DNA from: JALXDT01 sp964634755
GTDB lineage: Bacteria > Acidobacteriota > Aminicenantia > JAMOAD01
Length of the DNA stretch: 64,000 nucleotides
Reading direction: 5' to 3'
Assembly (NCBI GenBank): GCA_964634755.1
Contig: CAZWJH010000002.1
Span: forward strand, 1 to 64,000
Below the pieces are notes generated by a model that was given only the letters and a program-made list of their open reading frames with translations, ran no database searches and had not been told where the DNA came from. Every line of letters begins with the position of its first letter. Within the stretch, counting starts at the first letter, position 1. Position numbers and translations under genes: made by a program. Of this stretch, positions 45,871-55,897 are shown one piece after another.

Positions 45871-46648
45871 AAAAATTCTTAGAGTGGCTAAGGAGTCCGC
45901 TTTTCAGGCTGGAAATTATTTGAAAGAGAATTTTGAAGTAAAGCCAAAGGTCGAATTTAAAGGAGAAATAAATCTTATTACTGAAAGGGATAGGAAAAGT
46001 CAACAGATTGTTTATAATATCATATCCAATGCTTTTCCAGAACATTCAATTTTAGGGGAAGAGGAGTTAAATATTGAAAAAAATAAGGGACTTTTGTGGA
46101 TAGTTGACCCCCTTGATGGTACGACAAACTATGCCCATGGTCTTCCTTATTTTTGTGTTAGCATTGCGTTTGTTGAAAATGATGAAACAAAGGTGGGAGT
46201 TGTTTATAATCCTATGCTTGATGAAATGATATGGGCTATTAGAGGGGAGGGAGCTTACCTTAATGATAAAAGAATGAAGGTTTCGAAAGAGATAGATATT
46301 AACAAATCACTTCTTGCGACGGGTTTCCCATATGATCTCAGGAAATCTCAAGAAAATAATGTTAATTATTTTAATTCCTTTATATATAAGGCGCAGGCAG
46401 TCAGAAGATGTGGTTCTGCAGCTCTTGACCTTGCTTATGTTGCGGCAGGTAGATACGATGGATTCTGGGAACTTAAACTTTATCCCTGGGATACCGCGGC
46501 AGCTGCTCTGTTTGTGGAAGAAGCAGGAGGTAAAGTAACGGATTTTTCAGGAAAATCATTTAATCCTTTTAAAAAAGAGTGCCTTGCTTCAAATGGAATA
46601 ATTCACAATCAATTATTGGATGTAATAAGAAAGGTAAGGGAAAAATGA
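45854..46648 (+). CDS. Inositol monophosphatase-family protein
   Basis: A 264-residue enzyme of normal size. The metal sites are LGEEELN (Glu) and WIVDPLDGTTNYAHGLP (DPLDGTxN), with the second signature WDTAAAALFVEEAGGKVTDFSG near the C-terminus. Bacterial members (SuhB-like) hydrolyse inositol-1-phosphate, related sugar phosphates or PAP; the substrate cannot be fixed. It starts inside the HD gene and ends with ATGA overlapping the deaminase gene. Confidence 0.92.
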   Translation: MSLDYKKILRVAKESAFQAGNYLKENFEVKPKVEFKGEINLITERDRKSQQIVYNIISNAFPEHSILGEEELNIEKNKGLLWIVDPLDGTTNYAHGLPYFCVSIAFVENDETKVGVVYNPMLDEMIWAIRGEGAYLNDKRMKVSKEIDINKSLLATGFPYDLRKSQENNVNYFNSFIYKAQAVRRCGSAALDLAYVAAGRYDGFWELKLYPWDTAAAALFVEEAGGKVTDFSGKSFNPFKKECLASNGIIHNQLLDVIRKVREK

Positions 46649-47154
46649 TAGAAAGACCATCAAAAGACAGGTATTATTTAAATATTGCAAAAGAGGTTTC
46701 AACACGTTCAACATGCTTGAAAGTTTTAATCGGAGCTATAATTGTTAGAGAAGATCAAATTGTGGCAACCGGTTATGTAGGTGCACCGAGAGGAACAAAA
46801 AGTTCTCTTGATTGGGGCTTCTGTTTAAGGAAAAAACTCGGAATTCCTTCCGGTACTCAATACGAGCTATGTCGTTCAGTTCACGCAGAGCAAAATGCAA
46901 TAATAAATGCAGCAAGAGCAGGGGTGAGTGTTCTCGGCGGAGATATGTATATTTACGGCGAGTTAAGGGATTCTGGTAAGATAATAAATGCTTTTCCATG
47001 TTTTATTTGCAAAAAGATGATAATAAATGCGGGGTTAAAGAGAGTAATCTCTTCAACAGCTGACGGAAATTACAAGATATTTTCAGTCGAAGAATGGATT
47101 AAGGAGTGGCAGGTTCAGGACATTATTGAAGATAGGTATAAATACGGTAAATAA
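46645..47154 (+). CDS. dCMP deaminase-like cytidine/deoxycytidylate deaminase
   Basis: A 169-residue zinc deaminase. The zinc and proton-shuttle motif is HAEQNAIINAA (about 77-87), and the second ligand pair lies in FPCFICKKMIINAG (about 115-128). The N-terminal VSTRSTCLKVLIGAIIV matches the ComEB/dCMP-deaminase family. It would convert dCMP to dUMP for thymidylate synthesis. The ATG at 46645 is chosen because it overlaps the previous stop (ATGA) with AAGGTAAGGG upstream; an earlier in-frame ATG lies inside the phosphatase gene. Confidence 0.88.
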   Translation: MIERPSKDRYYLNIAKEVSTRSTCLKVLIGAIIVREDQIVATGYVGAPRGTKSSLDWGFCLRKKLGIPSGTQYELCRSVHAEQNAIINAARAGVSVLGGDMYIYGELRDSGKIINAFPCFICKKMIINAGLKRVISSTADGNYKIFSVEEWIKEWQVQDIIEDRYKYGK

Positions 47155-47178
47155 ATAAAGCTTTTTAAGAAAAAAGAT

Positions 47179-48096
47179 TTATCTTAATCTATACACATAT
47201 TTAACTTTGTATTTTAAATCTTTATCAAGCCTGTAAACCCTTGAGTAAATGTATTTCCCTTTGACATTAACTATGATAAAAGTACTCGGAGAGCCCATAT
47301 CTCCTATTCCCCTTGCGTGCCCAGCATCAATTTGCCATACTCCGCTTATATTTATTGTGCTGTAATTATGAGTGTGTCCGCAAAAGTAGGCAACAACTTT
47401 TTTCTCTTTTAAAAGTTTCCAGAATTTATCTCTGTTTTTTCTATGATAATTAAGACTACTATTAACATGTCTTATCCTTACAGTATCATAGTCGGGCATA
47501 GGATAAGCCGGAGAATGCCCGAAAACAAATATGTGTTCCTTTTTTGTTGAATTTATATCATTTACAAGCCATTTGTATAAAACCTTACTTATGTTTCCGC
47601 CCGAGCTTTTCTCAAATGGCCACCCTTTATAGCCTTCACAGTATTCATTTAGGACAATAAAGTGAGAGTTTTCATAATCAAATGAATATGTTGTTTGCTT
47701 ACATGGCTCTGGTCCCCAGTTTATGATATTGGGCGGAACATCTCCATTTTTATCAATTTTATAAGAAAATATCCATTTCATATCTTCTTTTGTTTCAGCT
47801 TCATGATTTCCAACAACAGGAAACCAGATAAAGTCTTTCCCAAGATATTTTGAGATTGTGTAATAAACATTCCCGGGCGGGTCTATATCACCAGGGCTTA
47901 TCATAAACACTGGCTTTGAAACTTTTTTTATAGCTTCAACCACTCCCCTGAAGTATTCTTTAGTATCATACTTCCCGGGACCGGAGTATTTTCTCATGTC
48001 AGCTGTTACAGCAAATGAAAATTTCTTAACTTTTGAAAAGGAAAATGAAGCTAAAAGAAGAACAACTAAAAAAGTGATAATGGTATTTTTTTTCAC
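47179..48096 (-). CDS. Exported calcineurin-like metallophosphoesterase
   Basis: A 305-residue protein with an N-terminal signal peptide (about 1-20, cleavage near SFS). Metallophosphatase motifs are present: FAVTADMR, ISPGDIDPPG, VVGNHEAE, FGHSPAYP and CGHTHNYS. It is probably periplasmic or secreted and hydrolyses phosphoesters or phosphodiesters. It lies 13 bases after dnaE on the same strand and converges with the deaminase gene. The absence of an upstream promoter suggests it is transcribed with dnaE. Confidence 0.88.
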   Translation of the reverse strand: MKKNTIITFLVVLLLASFSFSKVKKFSFAVTADMRKYSGPGKYDTKEYFRGVVEAIKKVSKPVFMISPGDIDPPGNVYYTISKYLGKDFIWFPVVGNHEAETKEDMKWIFSYKIDKNGDVPPNIINWGPEPCKQTTYSFDYENSHFIVLNEYCEGYKGWPFEKSSGGNISKVLYKWLVNDINSTKKEHIFVFGHSPAYPMPDYDTVRIRHVNSSLNYHRKNRDKFWKLLKEKKVVAYFCGHTHNYSTINISGVWQIDAGHARGIGDMGSPSTFIIVNVKGKYIYSRVYRLDKDLKYKVKYVYRLR

Positions 48097-48109
48097 TTTT
48101 TACCTCTCT

Positions 48110-51100
48110 TTAATATATGATTTCTATATTATTATCTCCCAAAAGTGATGAGATGCTTTTTATTGTTTCTTTTGAAGGATTAATCCCCGGGATTTCGTAA
48201 GATCTTATTTTAAGTATCTTGGAATTTATGTTAATGAGAAAGTTCACTAATGTATTTCCTCTGTTATTATCAAGTAGTCTAAACAGATTTTCTTTTATCA
48301 TATCAAGTTCACCATAATCAAGCTTTATATTAATTTCTTTTATGTTTTTATTCAAGGCATCATCTATTGATGTGATTTCTTCAAGATTTATATTTTTTCT
48401 TGTGTTAAATTCTGAAATTCTTCCCTTTATCCATACTATTGATGTATCCTCTATTAAAGAAAAATTCCCCTTAAGTTTATCCTCATATGCTCTTACTTCT
48501 ATTCTTCCTGTTAAGTCCTCAATTGTAAGAATATAAGTTTTTCTATCTTTTTTCTTTTTTATTGTTTTTCCTACTATAACACCTGCCAACATAACAATAT
48601 CTTTTACTCCATTCTCTTCTTCCTGAATATCATTAATTGTTGTGCTCGTAATTAAATGTAGCTTATCCTCATACTTCAGGAGTGGTGATTTAGAGATAAA
48701 AAAACCTAAAACTTCTTTTTCAAATTTTAATTTTTGCATCTCTTTCCAATCAGAGCCTGACGGGGGAATTTTTATCTCAGGGTATTCGGGTTTAAATAGT
48801 GTAGGACCTCTTGTGATTTTGTATTTTGAAACTATCTTTAATGTATCATCTATTTTCTCAAAAAAATCTTTTCTTGAGTTTATCAGAGAATCAAGGGCAC
48901 CTGCCTTTGTTAAGGCTTCAAGTATTCTTTTATTAATTGCTTTTGAGTCAACTTCAAAGAGAAGCTCTGAGATATTTCTAAAGTGTCCCATCTCCTTTCT
49001 TGTTTGAATTATTGATTCAACCGCTTTTTCACCTACATTCTTTATCGCAGAAAGACCGAATCTAATTGTGGAATCATCAACAACAGTAAAGCTCACACCA
49101 CTTTCATTTATATCAGGGGGTAAAACCTTAATACCTATTCTCTTTGCCATATTTATGTATTTGACAATATTATCCTGTCCTGCAGAGCCTTTATCAGCCT
49201 CATTTTTAAGAAGAGCTGCAACATAGTAAACAGGGTATTCTGTTTTTAAGTAAGCTGTTTGATATGCAAGATAAGCATAAGCTGTTGCGTGAGATTTATT
49301 AAATCCATACTTAGCAAATTCAGCCATTTTATCAAAAATATTCTCAGCTACCTTTTTATTAACACCATTTTTTTCAGCCCCCTCTAAAAATTTCACCCTC
49401 ATTTCAGCCATGAGTTTTTCCTTTTTCTTCCCCATTGCTTTTCTGAGTTTATCAGCTTGAGCCATTGAAAAACCACCTAAAACATTTGCTACTCGCATAA
49501 CCTGCTCTTGATATACAATAACTCCATAAGTATCCTTTAAAATTTCTTCAAGTGCAGGATGGTCATATTTTATCTTAGAGCTGTCAAATTTTCTCTGGAT
49601 AAATTCCTCTGTCATTCCTGAATTCAAAGGTCCCGGTCTGTAAAGAGCATTCAAAGCAATAAGATCTTCAAATACAGAGGGCTTTGCTCTTTTTAAAAGA
49701 TCTTTCATCCCTCTGCTTTCAAATTGAAATACACCATCTGTTTCCCCTTTCTGAAAAAGTTCGAAAACTTTATCTATGTTCAATGATATGTTTTCAAGAT
49801 CTATATCTTCTCCCTTGTGCGTCTTTACTAATTCTATCGTATCAGTAATAATACTGAGATTTCTCAATGCAAGTAAGTCCATCTTTAAAAGACCCAAAGT
49901 TTCCACATCTTCCATTGAAAATTGGGTGGTAATTTCATCTTTTTTACCTTTGTATAATGGAAGATACTCGGTAAGGGGCTCTCTTCCGATAACAACCCCT
50001 GCTGCATGGGTTGAGGTATTTCTTGAAAGGCCTTCTAACTTTAAAGCCATTTCAAAGATTTTTCTGTAATTATTGTTCTTTTTTACCTCTTCTCTTAATT
50101 CCGGAGATTCTTTTAAAGCTATAGTAAGGGTTATCTTATTCCCATCCGCACTTCTTTCGGGTACCATTTTTGCAAGTTTATCCACTTCAATTAATGGAAC
50201 TTCAAGAACTCTTCCTACATCTCTTATAACAGCCCTTGCCGACATTGTTCCGAATGTTATTATTTGAGCAACTTTATCCTTACCATATCTTTCCCTAACA
50301 TAATCAATAAGCTCATCTCTTCTTTGGGATTCAATGTCTATGTCAATATCAGGCATTGATATTCTTTCCGGATTTAAAAATCTTTCGAAAATAAGATCAT
50401 ACTTTAATGGGTCAAGCTCTGTTATACCTAAACTATATGATACAAGACTACCAACTGCTGAGCCTCTTCCCGGTCCCACTCTTATCCCTCTTTCTTTTGC
50501 AGCTTTTACTATATCCTGAACTATTAAAAAATAGCCGGGAAACCCCATTTTCTTTATAACATTTATTTCATAGTCAAGTCTATTTTCATATTCCTCAAAA
50601 CTGTGTCTTAAAATTCCACTTTTAATTTCATCCTTTATTTTTTCGCTTTTTTCTTTAAATCTTTCTCTTGTTAATTTTTCAAAATAAGATGCTTCTGAAA
50701 AACCTTCAGGTAAAGGAAATTTTGGAAGGTGATAAATTCTGTTCCCATTTTCATCCTCTGTTTTAAATTCAAAATCCACACTTTCCAAAATCTTTATAGT
50801 ATTTTCATAAGCTTCCGGCAGCTCCGGAAAAAGCTCAAACATCTCATCCTGTGATTTGAAATAAAATTCCTCTGTCTTAAATTCGAGAGGGCAGGGTTCA
50901 CTTATTGTTTTTTGCATTTGAAGGCAGAGAAGTATTTTATGAGAAAATGCGTCTTCCTTTGTTAAATAGTGAGAATCATTGGTTACGACTAACGGAATAT
51001 CAGTTGCTCTTGAAAGTTCTATTATTTTCGGATTCACTGCTTTTTGGCTTTCATAACCATTGTCCATTAATTCAAGATAAAAATCTCCTTTAAAAACTTC

Positions 51101-51586
51101 CTTATACCAGAGAGCTGTCTTTTTTGCATCTTCAAATTTGTCAGCAAGAAGCAATCTCGGTATTTCTCCCTGAATACAGGCAGACATCCCTATCAAACCT
51201 TCGGAATGCTCTGCTAATATTTCCTTGTCAATACGGGGTTTCCAGTAGAAGCCTTCTAAAAAAGATGATGTTATTAATTTATTGAGATTTTTATAACCTT
51301 TCTCATTTTTAACTAAAAGAATAAGATGATAGTAACCTTTTCCCTCTTTATCCTTTTCAAATCTTGATTTTTTTGCAAGATATGTTTCAACACCTATGAT
51401 AGGCTTAATTCCCGCTTTTTTGGCTTCAAAAAAGAATTGAACGGCACCAAAAATATTGCCGTGGTCAGTAATAGCAACACCTGGCATACCAAACTCTTTA
51501 ACCTTATTTACAAGATCTTTTATTCTTATTGCTCCATCTAACAGTGAAAATTCAGTATGTAAATGCAAATGCACAAAATTTTTCAT
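48110..51586 (-). CDS. dnaE: DNA polymerase III alpha subunit
   Basis: A 1158-residue replicative polymerase of standard DnaE1 length. The PHP domain (about 1-200) begins FVHLHLHTEFSLLDG. The palm has GPGRGSAVGSLVSY and the catalytic MPDIDIDIE (about 413), with the third aspartate in GLLKMDLLALRNL. The fingers contain YRPGPLNSG, and the tRNA-like-fold and KSHATAYAYLAYQTAYLK region follows. A C-terminal OB-fold (about 960-1060) binds single strands. An SD-like AAGGA precedes the ATG. It probably forms a two-gene unit with the phosphoesterase. Confidence 0.97.
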   Translation of the reverse strand: MKNFVHLHLHTEFSLLDGAIRIKDLVNKVKEFGMPGVAITDHGNIFGAVQFFFEAKKAGIKPIIGVETYLAKKSRFEKDKEGKGYYHLILLVKNEKGYKNLNKLITSSFLEGFYWKPRIDKEILAEHSEGLIGMSACIQGEIPRLLLADKFEDAKKTALWYKEVFKGDFYLELMDNGYESQKAVNPKIIELSRATDIPLVVTNDSHYLTKEDAFSHKILLCLQMQKTISEPCPLEFKTEEFYFKSQDEMFELFPELPEAYENTIKILESVDFEFKTEDENGNRIYHLPKFPLPEGFSEASYFEKLTRERFKEKSEKIKDEIKSGILRHSFEEYENRLDYEINVIKKMGFPGYFLIVQDIVKAAKERGIRVGPGRGSAVGSLVSYSLGITELDPLKYDLIFERFLNPERISMPDIDIDIESQRRDELIDYVRERYGKDKVAQIITFGTMSARAVIRDVGRVLEVPLIEVDKLAKMVPERSADGNKITLTIALKESPELREEVKKNNNYRKIFEMALKLEGLSRNTSTHAAGVVIGREPLTEYLPLYKGKKDEITTQFSMEDVETLGLLKMDLLALRNLSIITDTIELVKTHKGEDIDLENISLNIDKVFELFQKGETDGVFQFESRGMKDLLKRAKPSVFEDLIALNALYRPGPLNSGMTEEFIQRKFDSSKIKYDHPALEEILKDTYGVIVYQEQVMRVANVLGGFSMAQADKLRKAMGKKKEKLMAEMRVKFLEGAEKNGVNKKVAENIFDKMAEFAKYGFNKSHATAYAYLAYQTAYLKTEYPVYYVAALLKNEADKGSAGQDNIVKYINMAKRIGIKVLPPDINESGVSFTVVDDSTIRFGLSAIKNVGEKAVESIIQTRKEMGHFRNISELLFEVDSKAINKRILEALTKAGALDSLINSRKDFFEKIDDTLKIVSKYKITRGPTLFKPEYPEIKIPPSGSDWKEMQKLKFEKEVLGFFISKSPLLKYEDKLHLITSTTINDIQEEENGVKDIVMLAGVIVGKTIKKKKDRKTYILTIEDLTGRIEVRAYEDKLKGNFSLIEDTSIVWIKGRISEFNTRKNINLEEITSIDDALNKNIKEINIKLDYGELDMIKENLFRLLDNNRGNTLVNFLININSKILKIRSYEIPGINPSKETIKSISSLLGDNNIEIIY

Positions 51587-51619
51587 CCGCTTAAATCCTT
51601 ATGTTTTTTATATTATATT

Positions 51620-51648
51620 AATTTAATATGATGAGGGATTTGTGTCAA
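51620..51648 (-). promoter_or_regulatory. Promoter for dnaE
   Basis: On the minus strand: TTGACA, a 17-base spacer and TAAATT, ending 33 bases before the dnaE ATG. Confidence 0.5.
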
Positions 51649-51739
51649 TTGAAAAATTTTAATGCAAAAACTCAAATAGCACAAAATATAGAGGAGTATT
51701 TTAAAATAATACTAAATATTGTATTGTGCCAGATTAAGG

Positions 51740-54700
51740 TTATTTTATATATTTAAAGAGCATTTCATTAAGTTCTTTTATTTTAAATGGTTTTTCAGTA
51801 CTTGCGGAAAACCCAAACTTTTCTGGGTTTGCAATAATAGGATCAGAAGCATATCCGCTTGCTACGAAGACGGGTATGTGTTTATCTATTTTTCTTATTT
51901 CAGCTACTGTTTCCTTACCTCCCATCCCACCTGTAATTGTTAAATCAAGTATTATTCCTTTCAAGTCTTTTATATTTTTTTCCTTTAAAAAGTTTAAAAC
52001 TTCTTCTCCTTTTGTGGTTTCTACAACAGAAAAACCTAATGTTATAAGCATTTCCTTAATTGTTTCTCTAACAACATCCTCATCATCCATAACAATTATT
52101 GTGCCACTTCCTTTTTTCAGTATGTTTTTCTTTCTTTTTACTCCTTTTGTTTTTTTCGAGTGAGATGCCGGAAGGTATATTTTAAAAACTGTGCCTTCCC
52201 CCGGCTCTGACTCAACAATAATTTCTCCATTGTGCTTTTTTATTATTGAATATGAAGTTGCGAGTCCCAAACCGTGTCCTTTGTTTTTTGTAGTGAAAAA
52301 CGGGTCAAAAATACGGGATATTATATTTTTAGGAATGCCTATTCCTTCATCCTTAAAAGTAAGCCTTACATATTTGCCTTCTGGCAGAGTAATTATTTGA
52401 TTTCTATTTAAGAGAACATTTTCAGCTTTAATTGTTATTTTCACTCCGTTTGGCATAGCCTGTATAGAGTTTATTATAATATTATCAATAACCTGTCCGA
52501 TTTGGTATTTATCATAATTTACCTCCCAGAGATTTTCATCTACGAAAAATTCAGCCTTTATCTCTGACCCGCTTAATAGAAACTCAACTGTTTCTTTGAC
52601 AAGTGGGAAAATACTGTCAACTCTTTTTACAGGAGCACCACCTTTTGAAAATGTTAAAAGTTGCTTTGTCAAACTCCTTGCTTTTTCTAATGTTGACATA
52701 GTTTTCTCAAGATAGGATGAAACTTGAGGAGTTTTTGCTTTTATATATGCAAGCTCAATATAACCAAATATTCCTGATAATAGATTGTTAAAATCGTGTG
52801 CAATTCCCCCTGCCAATATACCCAATGCCTCAAGTTTTTGATTTTTTTGGGTGGCTTCCAAAAGTTTTTCCTTTTCTGTTATATCTCTAAAAACTAAAAC
52901 AGCACCAATGATCTTACTTTCTTTATCTTTTATAGGGGAGGCGCTACTATCAATTTTTCTTTTATTACAATTTTTCGAAATTAATATTGTATTGGTCGGA
53001 GCTTCAAAAATTATACCTCTCTTTAGAACCTCTTTTACCGGGTTTTTAATCTTTTTTTCAGAAAACTCATCGTAAATTTTAAAAACATTCTCGATTTTTT
53101 CTCCGATTGCTTCACTTTGTTTCCATCCGGTAAGCTTTTCCGCTATTTTATTCATAAGAACTATTTTCCCTTTTTTATCTGTTGTTATAACCCCATCTCC
53201 TATACTTCTCAAAGTAACCAAAAGCTGCTCTCTCTCTTTTAAGATTTGCTCTTCCATTTTTTTTCTCTCTGTAATATTACGGGCTATTGATAAGATTATG
53301 GTTTTCCCTTTGAGATTAACTAATTTTGATGATATTAATCCAATTAAAGGTGAACCATCCTTTTTTCTAAACTTTATTTCCAAATTGTGAAGCTCACCAT
53401 ACTTATACAAATTCTGAGCAAATTTTTCTCTCTCTTCAGGACTGTACCAAATACCAATTTCATGTGCTTTTTTTCCTATGACTTCCTCTTTTTTAAAACC
53501 GGTAATTAATTCAAAACTTCTGTTTACCTCAAGATAAGTACCATCTGTATCAGTTATTGAAAGTGCATCAGGGGTAGTATTAAAGATACTCCTGTACTTT
53601 TCTTCATTTTCTTTGAGTTTTTCTTCTATCTTTTTTCTCTCTGTAATATCTCTTACTATTCCAATAGAATGCCATTTATTATTAATTATAACAGCTGAAA
53701 TAGAAAGAGAAATGGGAAATTCAATTCCTTTTTTATTTAGAGCTGTTAATTCTATTGTTTTACCAATAGCATTACCTTTTCCGGTTTTTTTAAATTTTTT
53801 AAAGCCCTTGGTAAATTGATTAAAATATTTTTTAGGAACTATCATCCTATGAAAATCATTCCCTTCAATTTCTTCCCATTTGTAACCGAATATCCTTTCT
53901 GCAGCAGAATTCCAAAAGATAACCTTTCCTGTATCATCAATGAGTATAATGGCATCCGCTGCAGAGTTAGTAATAGCTCTGAATTTTTCTTCACTTTCTG
54001 TAAGTGAGATTTCGATTTTCTTCCTTTCGGTTATATCATTAATCAGAAGATAAAAGTATTCTCTTCCCTTAAGAAAAAAATCTCCCCTTATAATTTCAAC
54101 TTCTTTTATTCCTCTGTTTTTTGTTTTATAATAAAATTTAAGGCTTTGAACTTTATTTTCTTTTAAAAATTTCATTCTTTTTTTTGTTTCTTCCAAAGGG
54201 AGAGTATTTATATCTGAAATTTTCATTTTAAATAATTCTTCCTTTGTCCAGCCTAAAAACTTTAAAGCTCCCAAACTTGCTCCTACAATATTTTGCATTT
54301 TAAAATCAACAATAAGCATTATAAGCTTTTCATTATTAAAAATTTCTCTGTATTTTTCTTCACTCTCTTTTAATGCGACAGCGGTTTCTTTTTCCTTTGT
54401 AATATCCTTTATTACTCCGGTAAAGCCTGCTATCTCATTATTTTTGATAATAGGGTATATTTTTGTTTCAAAATAAAGTTCTTTTTTATGCTTGGATTTA
54501 AACTTTTCTATCATAGAAAAACTTTGATTATTAACAAGAGATTCTTTTATTTTTTTATCTAAAGAAAGTTTTTTATTTTTACTACGAATTGTGGAAAAAG
54601 CTTTCATTCCAATTTTTAAATCAACACCTCTCTCTCTTTTTATGAATTTTTTATAAGATTCAGAGAGGAAGGTGTATTTTAAATCCTTATCAAGAGAAAA

Positions 54701-55102
54701 TATATAAAAATCATCTGCAGAATTTATTAAAGAGTAAAGAAATTTATTTGAGGACTCTTTTTCTTTAAATTTAAGGATAAAATGGTCTATCTTTTTTTCC
54801 AAATAATGGGAAAGATTTTTAGATTTTATGAAAAAAGAAAGTACATTATTTTTTACTAATTTACTGATTAAAGAATCATTGTATTCTTCTAAAACTGCTA
54901 TTAATTCATAATCACTCGTAATATGGTGATCTGTGAATTTTTTTAAGTGAGAAAAATCGAATTTGTTATTTTCCACATAAATGATTATTAAAAGAGGAAA
55001 TAAGTTTGAAGTTGATTTTAAATTTTCTATGTTTCTAAAATAATGCAAATTTTTTCTCTTCTTTAGTATCCCCCTCAACTTTTCATCAATAAAAATATTC
55101 AT
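51740..55102 (-). CDS. Five-PAS hybrid sensor histidine kinase with C-terminal receiver
   Basis: A 1120-residue soluble kinase with no transmembrane segment. Residues about 1-115 look like a degenerate receiver-type domain lacking a phosphoacceptor pattern. Five PAS domains follow (about 120-235, 240-360, 365-490, 495-615, 620-745), four of them closing with the linker DITERKK or DITEKEK. The HisKA box is LGILAGGIAHDFNNLLSG (about 760-777), the ATPase has NIIINSIQAMPNG, DEGIGIPK and GHGLGLATSY, and the C-terminal receiver (about 1000-1120) has MDDED, phosphoacceptor LDLTITG and the Lys in TEKPF. It is a cytoplasmic multi-signal sensor; no partner regulator is adjacent. Confidence 0.92.
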   Translation of the reverse strand: MNIFIDEKLRGILKKRKNLHYFRNIENLKSTSNLFPLLIIIYVENNKFDFSHLKKFTDHHITSDYELIAVLEEYNDSLISKLVKNNVLSFFIKSKNLSHYLEKKIDHFILKFKEKESSNKFLYSLINSADDFYIFSLDKDLKYTFLSESYKKFIKRERGVDLKIGMKAFSTIRSKNKKLSLDKKIKESLVNNQSFSMIEKFKSKHKKELYFETKIYPIIKNNEIAGFTGVIKDITKEKETAVALKESEEKYREIFNNEKLIMLIVDFKMQNIVGASLGALKFLGWTKEELFKMKISDINTLPLEETKKRMKFLKENKVQSLKFYYKTKNRGIKEVEIIRGDFFLKGREYFYLLINDITERKKIEISLTESEEKFRAITNSAADAIILIDDTGKVIFWNSAAERIFGYKWEEIEGNDFHRMIVPKKYFNQFTKGFKKFKKTGKGNAIGKTIELTALNKKGIEFPISLSISAVIINNKWHSIGIVRDITERKKIEEKLKENEEKYRSIFNTTPDALSITDTDGTYLEVNRSFELITGFKKEEVIGKKAHEIGIWYSPEEREKFAQNLYKYGELHNLEIKFRKKDGSPLIGLISSKLVNLKGKTIILSIARNITERKKMEEQILKEREQLLVTLRSIGDGVITTDKKGKIVLMNKIAEKLTGWKQSEAIGEKIENVFKIYDEFSEKKIKNPVKEVLKRGIIFEAPTNTILISKNCNKRKIDSSASPIKDKESKIIGAVLVFRDITEKEKLLEATQKNQKLEALGILAGGIAHDFNNLLSGIFGYIELAYIKAKTPQVSSYLEKTMSTLEKARSLTKQLLTFSKGGAPVKRVDSIFPLVKETVEFLLSGSEIKAEFFVDENLWEVNYDKYQIGQVIDNIIINSIQAMPNGVKITIKAENVLLNRNQIITLPEGKYVRLTFKDEGIGIPKNIISRIFDPFFTTKNKGHGLGLATSYSIIKKHNGEIIVESEPGEGTVFKIYLPASHSKKTKGVKRKKNILKKGSGTIIVMDDEDVVRETIKEMLITLGFSVVETTKGEEVLNFLKEKNIKDLKGIILDLTITGGMGGKETVAEIRKIDKHIPVFVASGYASDPIIANPEKFGFSASTEKPFKIKELNEMLFKYIK

Positions 55103-55235
55103 TTTTTTCCTTTTGTATTAAAATATACCTTATAAGATGAAAAAATGCAAATATACTTTTTAGTCAAAAATAATCTAACCGAAAGAGAGAAATATTTAAA
55201 CTATAATAAATTATAAAAAATTTATAAAAAATTAC

Positions 55236-55264
55236 TTGACAAAATTACAGAAATTTTTTATATT
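55236..55264 (+). promoter_or_regulatory. Promoter of the chemoreceptor/ParA/Hsp70 operon
   Basis: TTGACA at 55236-55241, a 17-base spacer and TATATT at 55259-55264, near consensus. The -10 box ends five bases before the ATG at 55270, with no Shine-Dalgarno sequence. Confidence 0.6.
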
Positions 55265-55269
55265 AAAAT

Positions 55270-55896
55270 ATGCCATATGAAAAAGAAGTGGAAAATATAT
55301 TAGGAGCAAAATCAAAAGTAAGAATATTGAAATTTCTTATTAATAATAAAGGTTCTTATTCTGCAAATCAAATAAGCAAAAAAATTGGAATGACACCAAG
55401 AACAATACTTTTGGCTTTGGAAAATCTCAAGAAATCTCAAGTAATAAAATACGAATTAAAGAAAAAGGATAAAATTTATTCTATAAATGAAGAAAATTGG
55501 TATGTTGAAAATATTTTAAAAAACATTTTTTATAAAAAAGATAAATTTTTAGCTGATTTGAAGAAATATATCAAAGACAGACTGTCTCCGTACTTGGGCG
55601 ATATTTCTTCGATTCTTTTAGGAAAGGGTAAAATATTAATTATTTTCAAAGAATATGTTGTTTCCATGAGAATGGAGGAAGTTAAAAGATATGTTGAATC
55701 AGAGCTTAAAGATTATTTAAGAAAAAAGTTTTCAAAAGATTATGAATTTGAATATTATTATATTTTTTCTATTATTACTGAATTATCAGATAATAAGTAT
55801 GAGAGCATTTATGGTTTAACATCTGGTCAGGTAGGAACAAGTTCTTCTGTAAAAAAAGAAAGGTTGGAAAAAGCAAAGGATTTTTTTGAATTTTAA
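55270..55896 (+). CDS. Winged-helix transcriptional regulator heading the chemotaxis-like operon
   Basis: A 208-residue protein. Residues about 10-75 form a winged helix-turn-helix (SKVRILKFLINNKGSYSANQISKKIGM, read in parts, then TPRTILLALENLKKSQVI). The C-terminal half (about 80-185) is alpha/beta with a lysine-rich pattern. It may be a degenerate version of the nucleotidyltransferase domain that follows similar HTH domains in other bacteria, but the GS and metal aspartates are not seen. The gene is likely leaderless. It ends one base before parA and probably controls the operon. Confidence 0.7.
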   Translation: MPYEKEVENILGAKSKVRILKFLINNKGSYSANQISKKIGMTPRTILLALENLKKSQVIKYELKKKDKIYSINEENWYVENILKNIFYKKDKFLADLKKYIKDRLSPYLGDISSILLGKGKILIIFKEYVVSMRMEEVKRYVESELKDYLRKKFSKDYEFEYYYIFSIITELSDNKYESIYGLTSGQVGTSSSVKKERLEKAKDFFEF

Positions 55897-55897
55897 A

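Noticed and set aside
51690..51715. AT palindrome after the histidine kinase gene as a terminator
   Set aside because: The stem is only about six A/T pairs and would be too weak.
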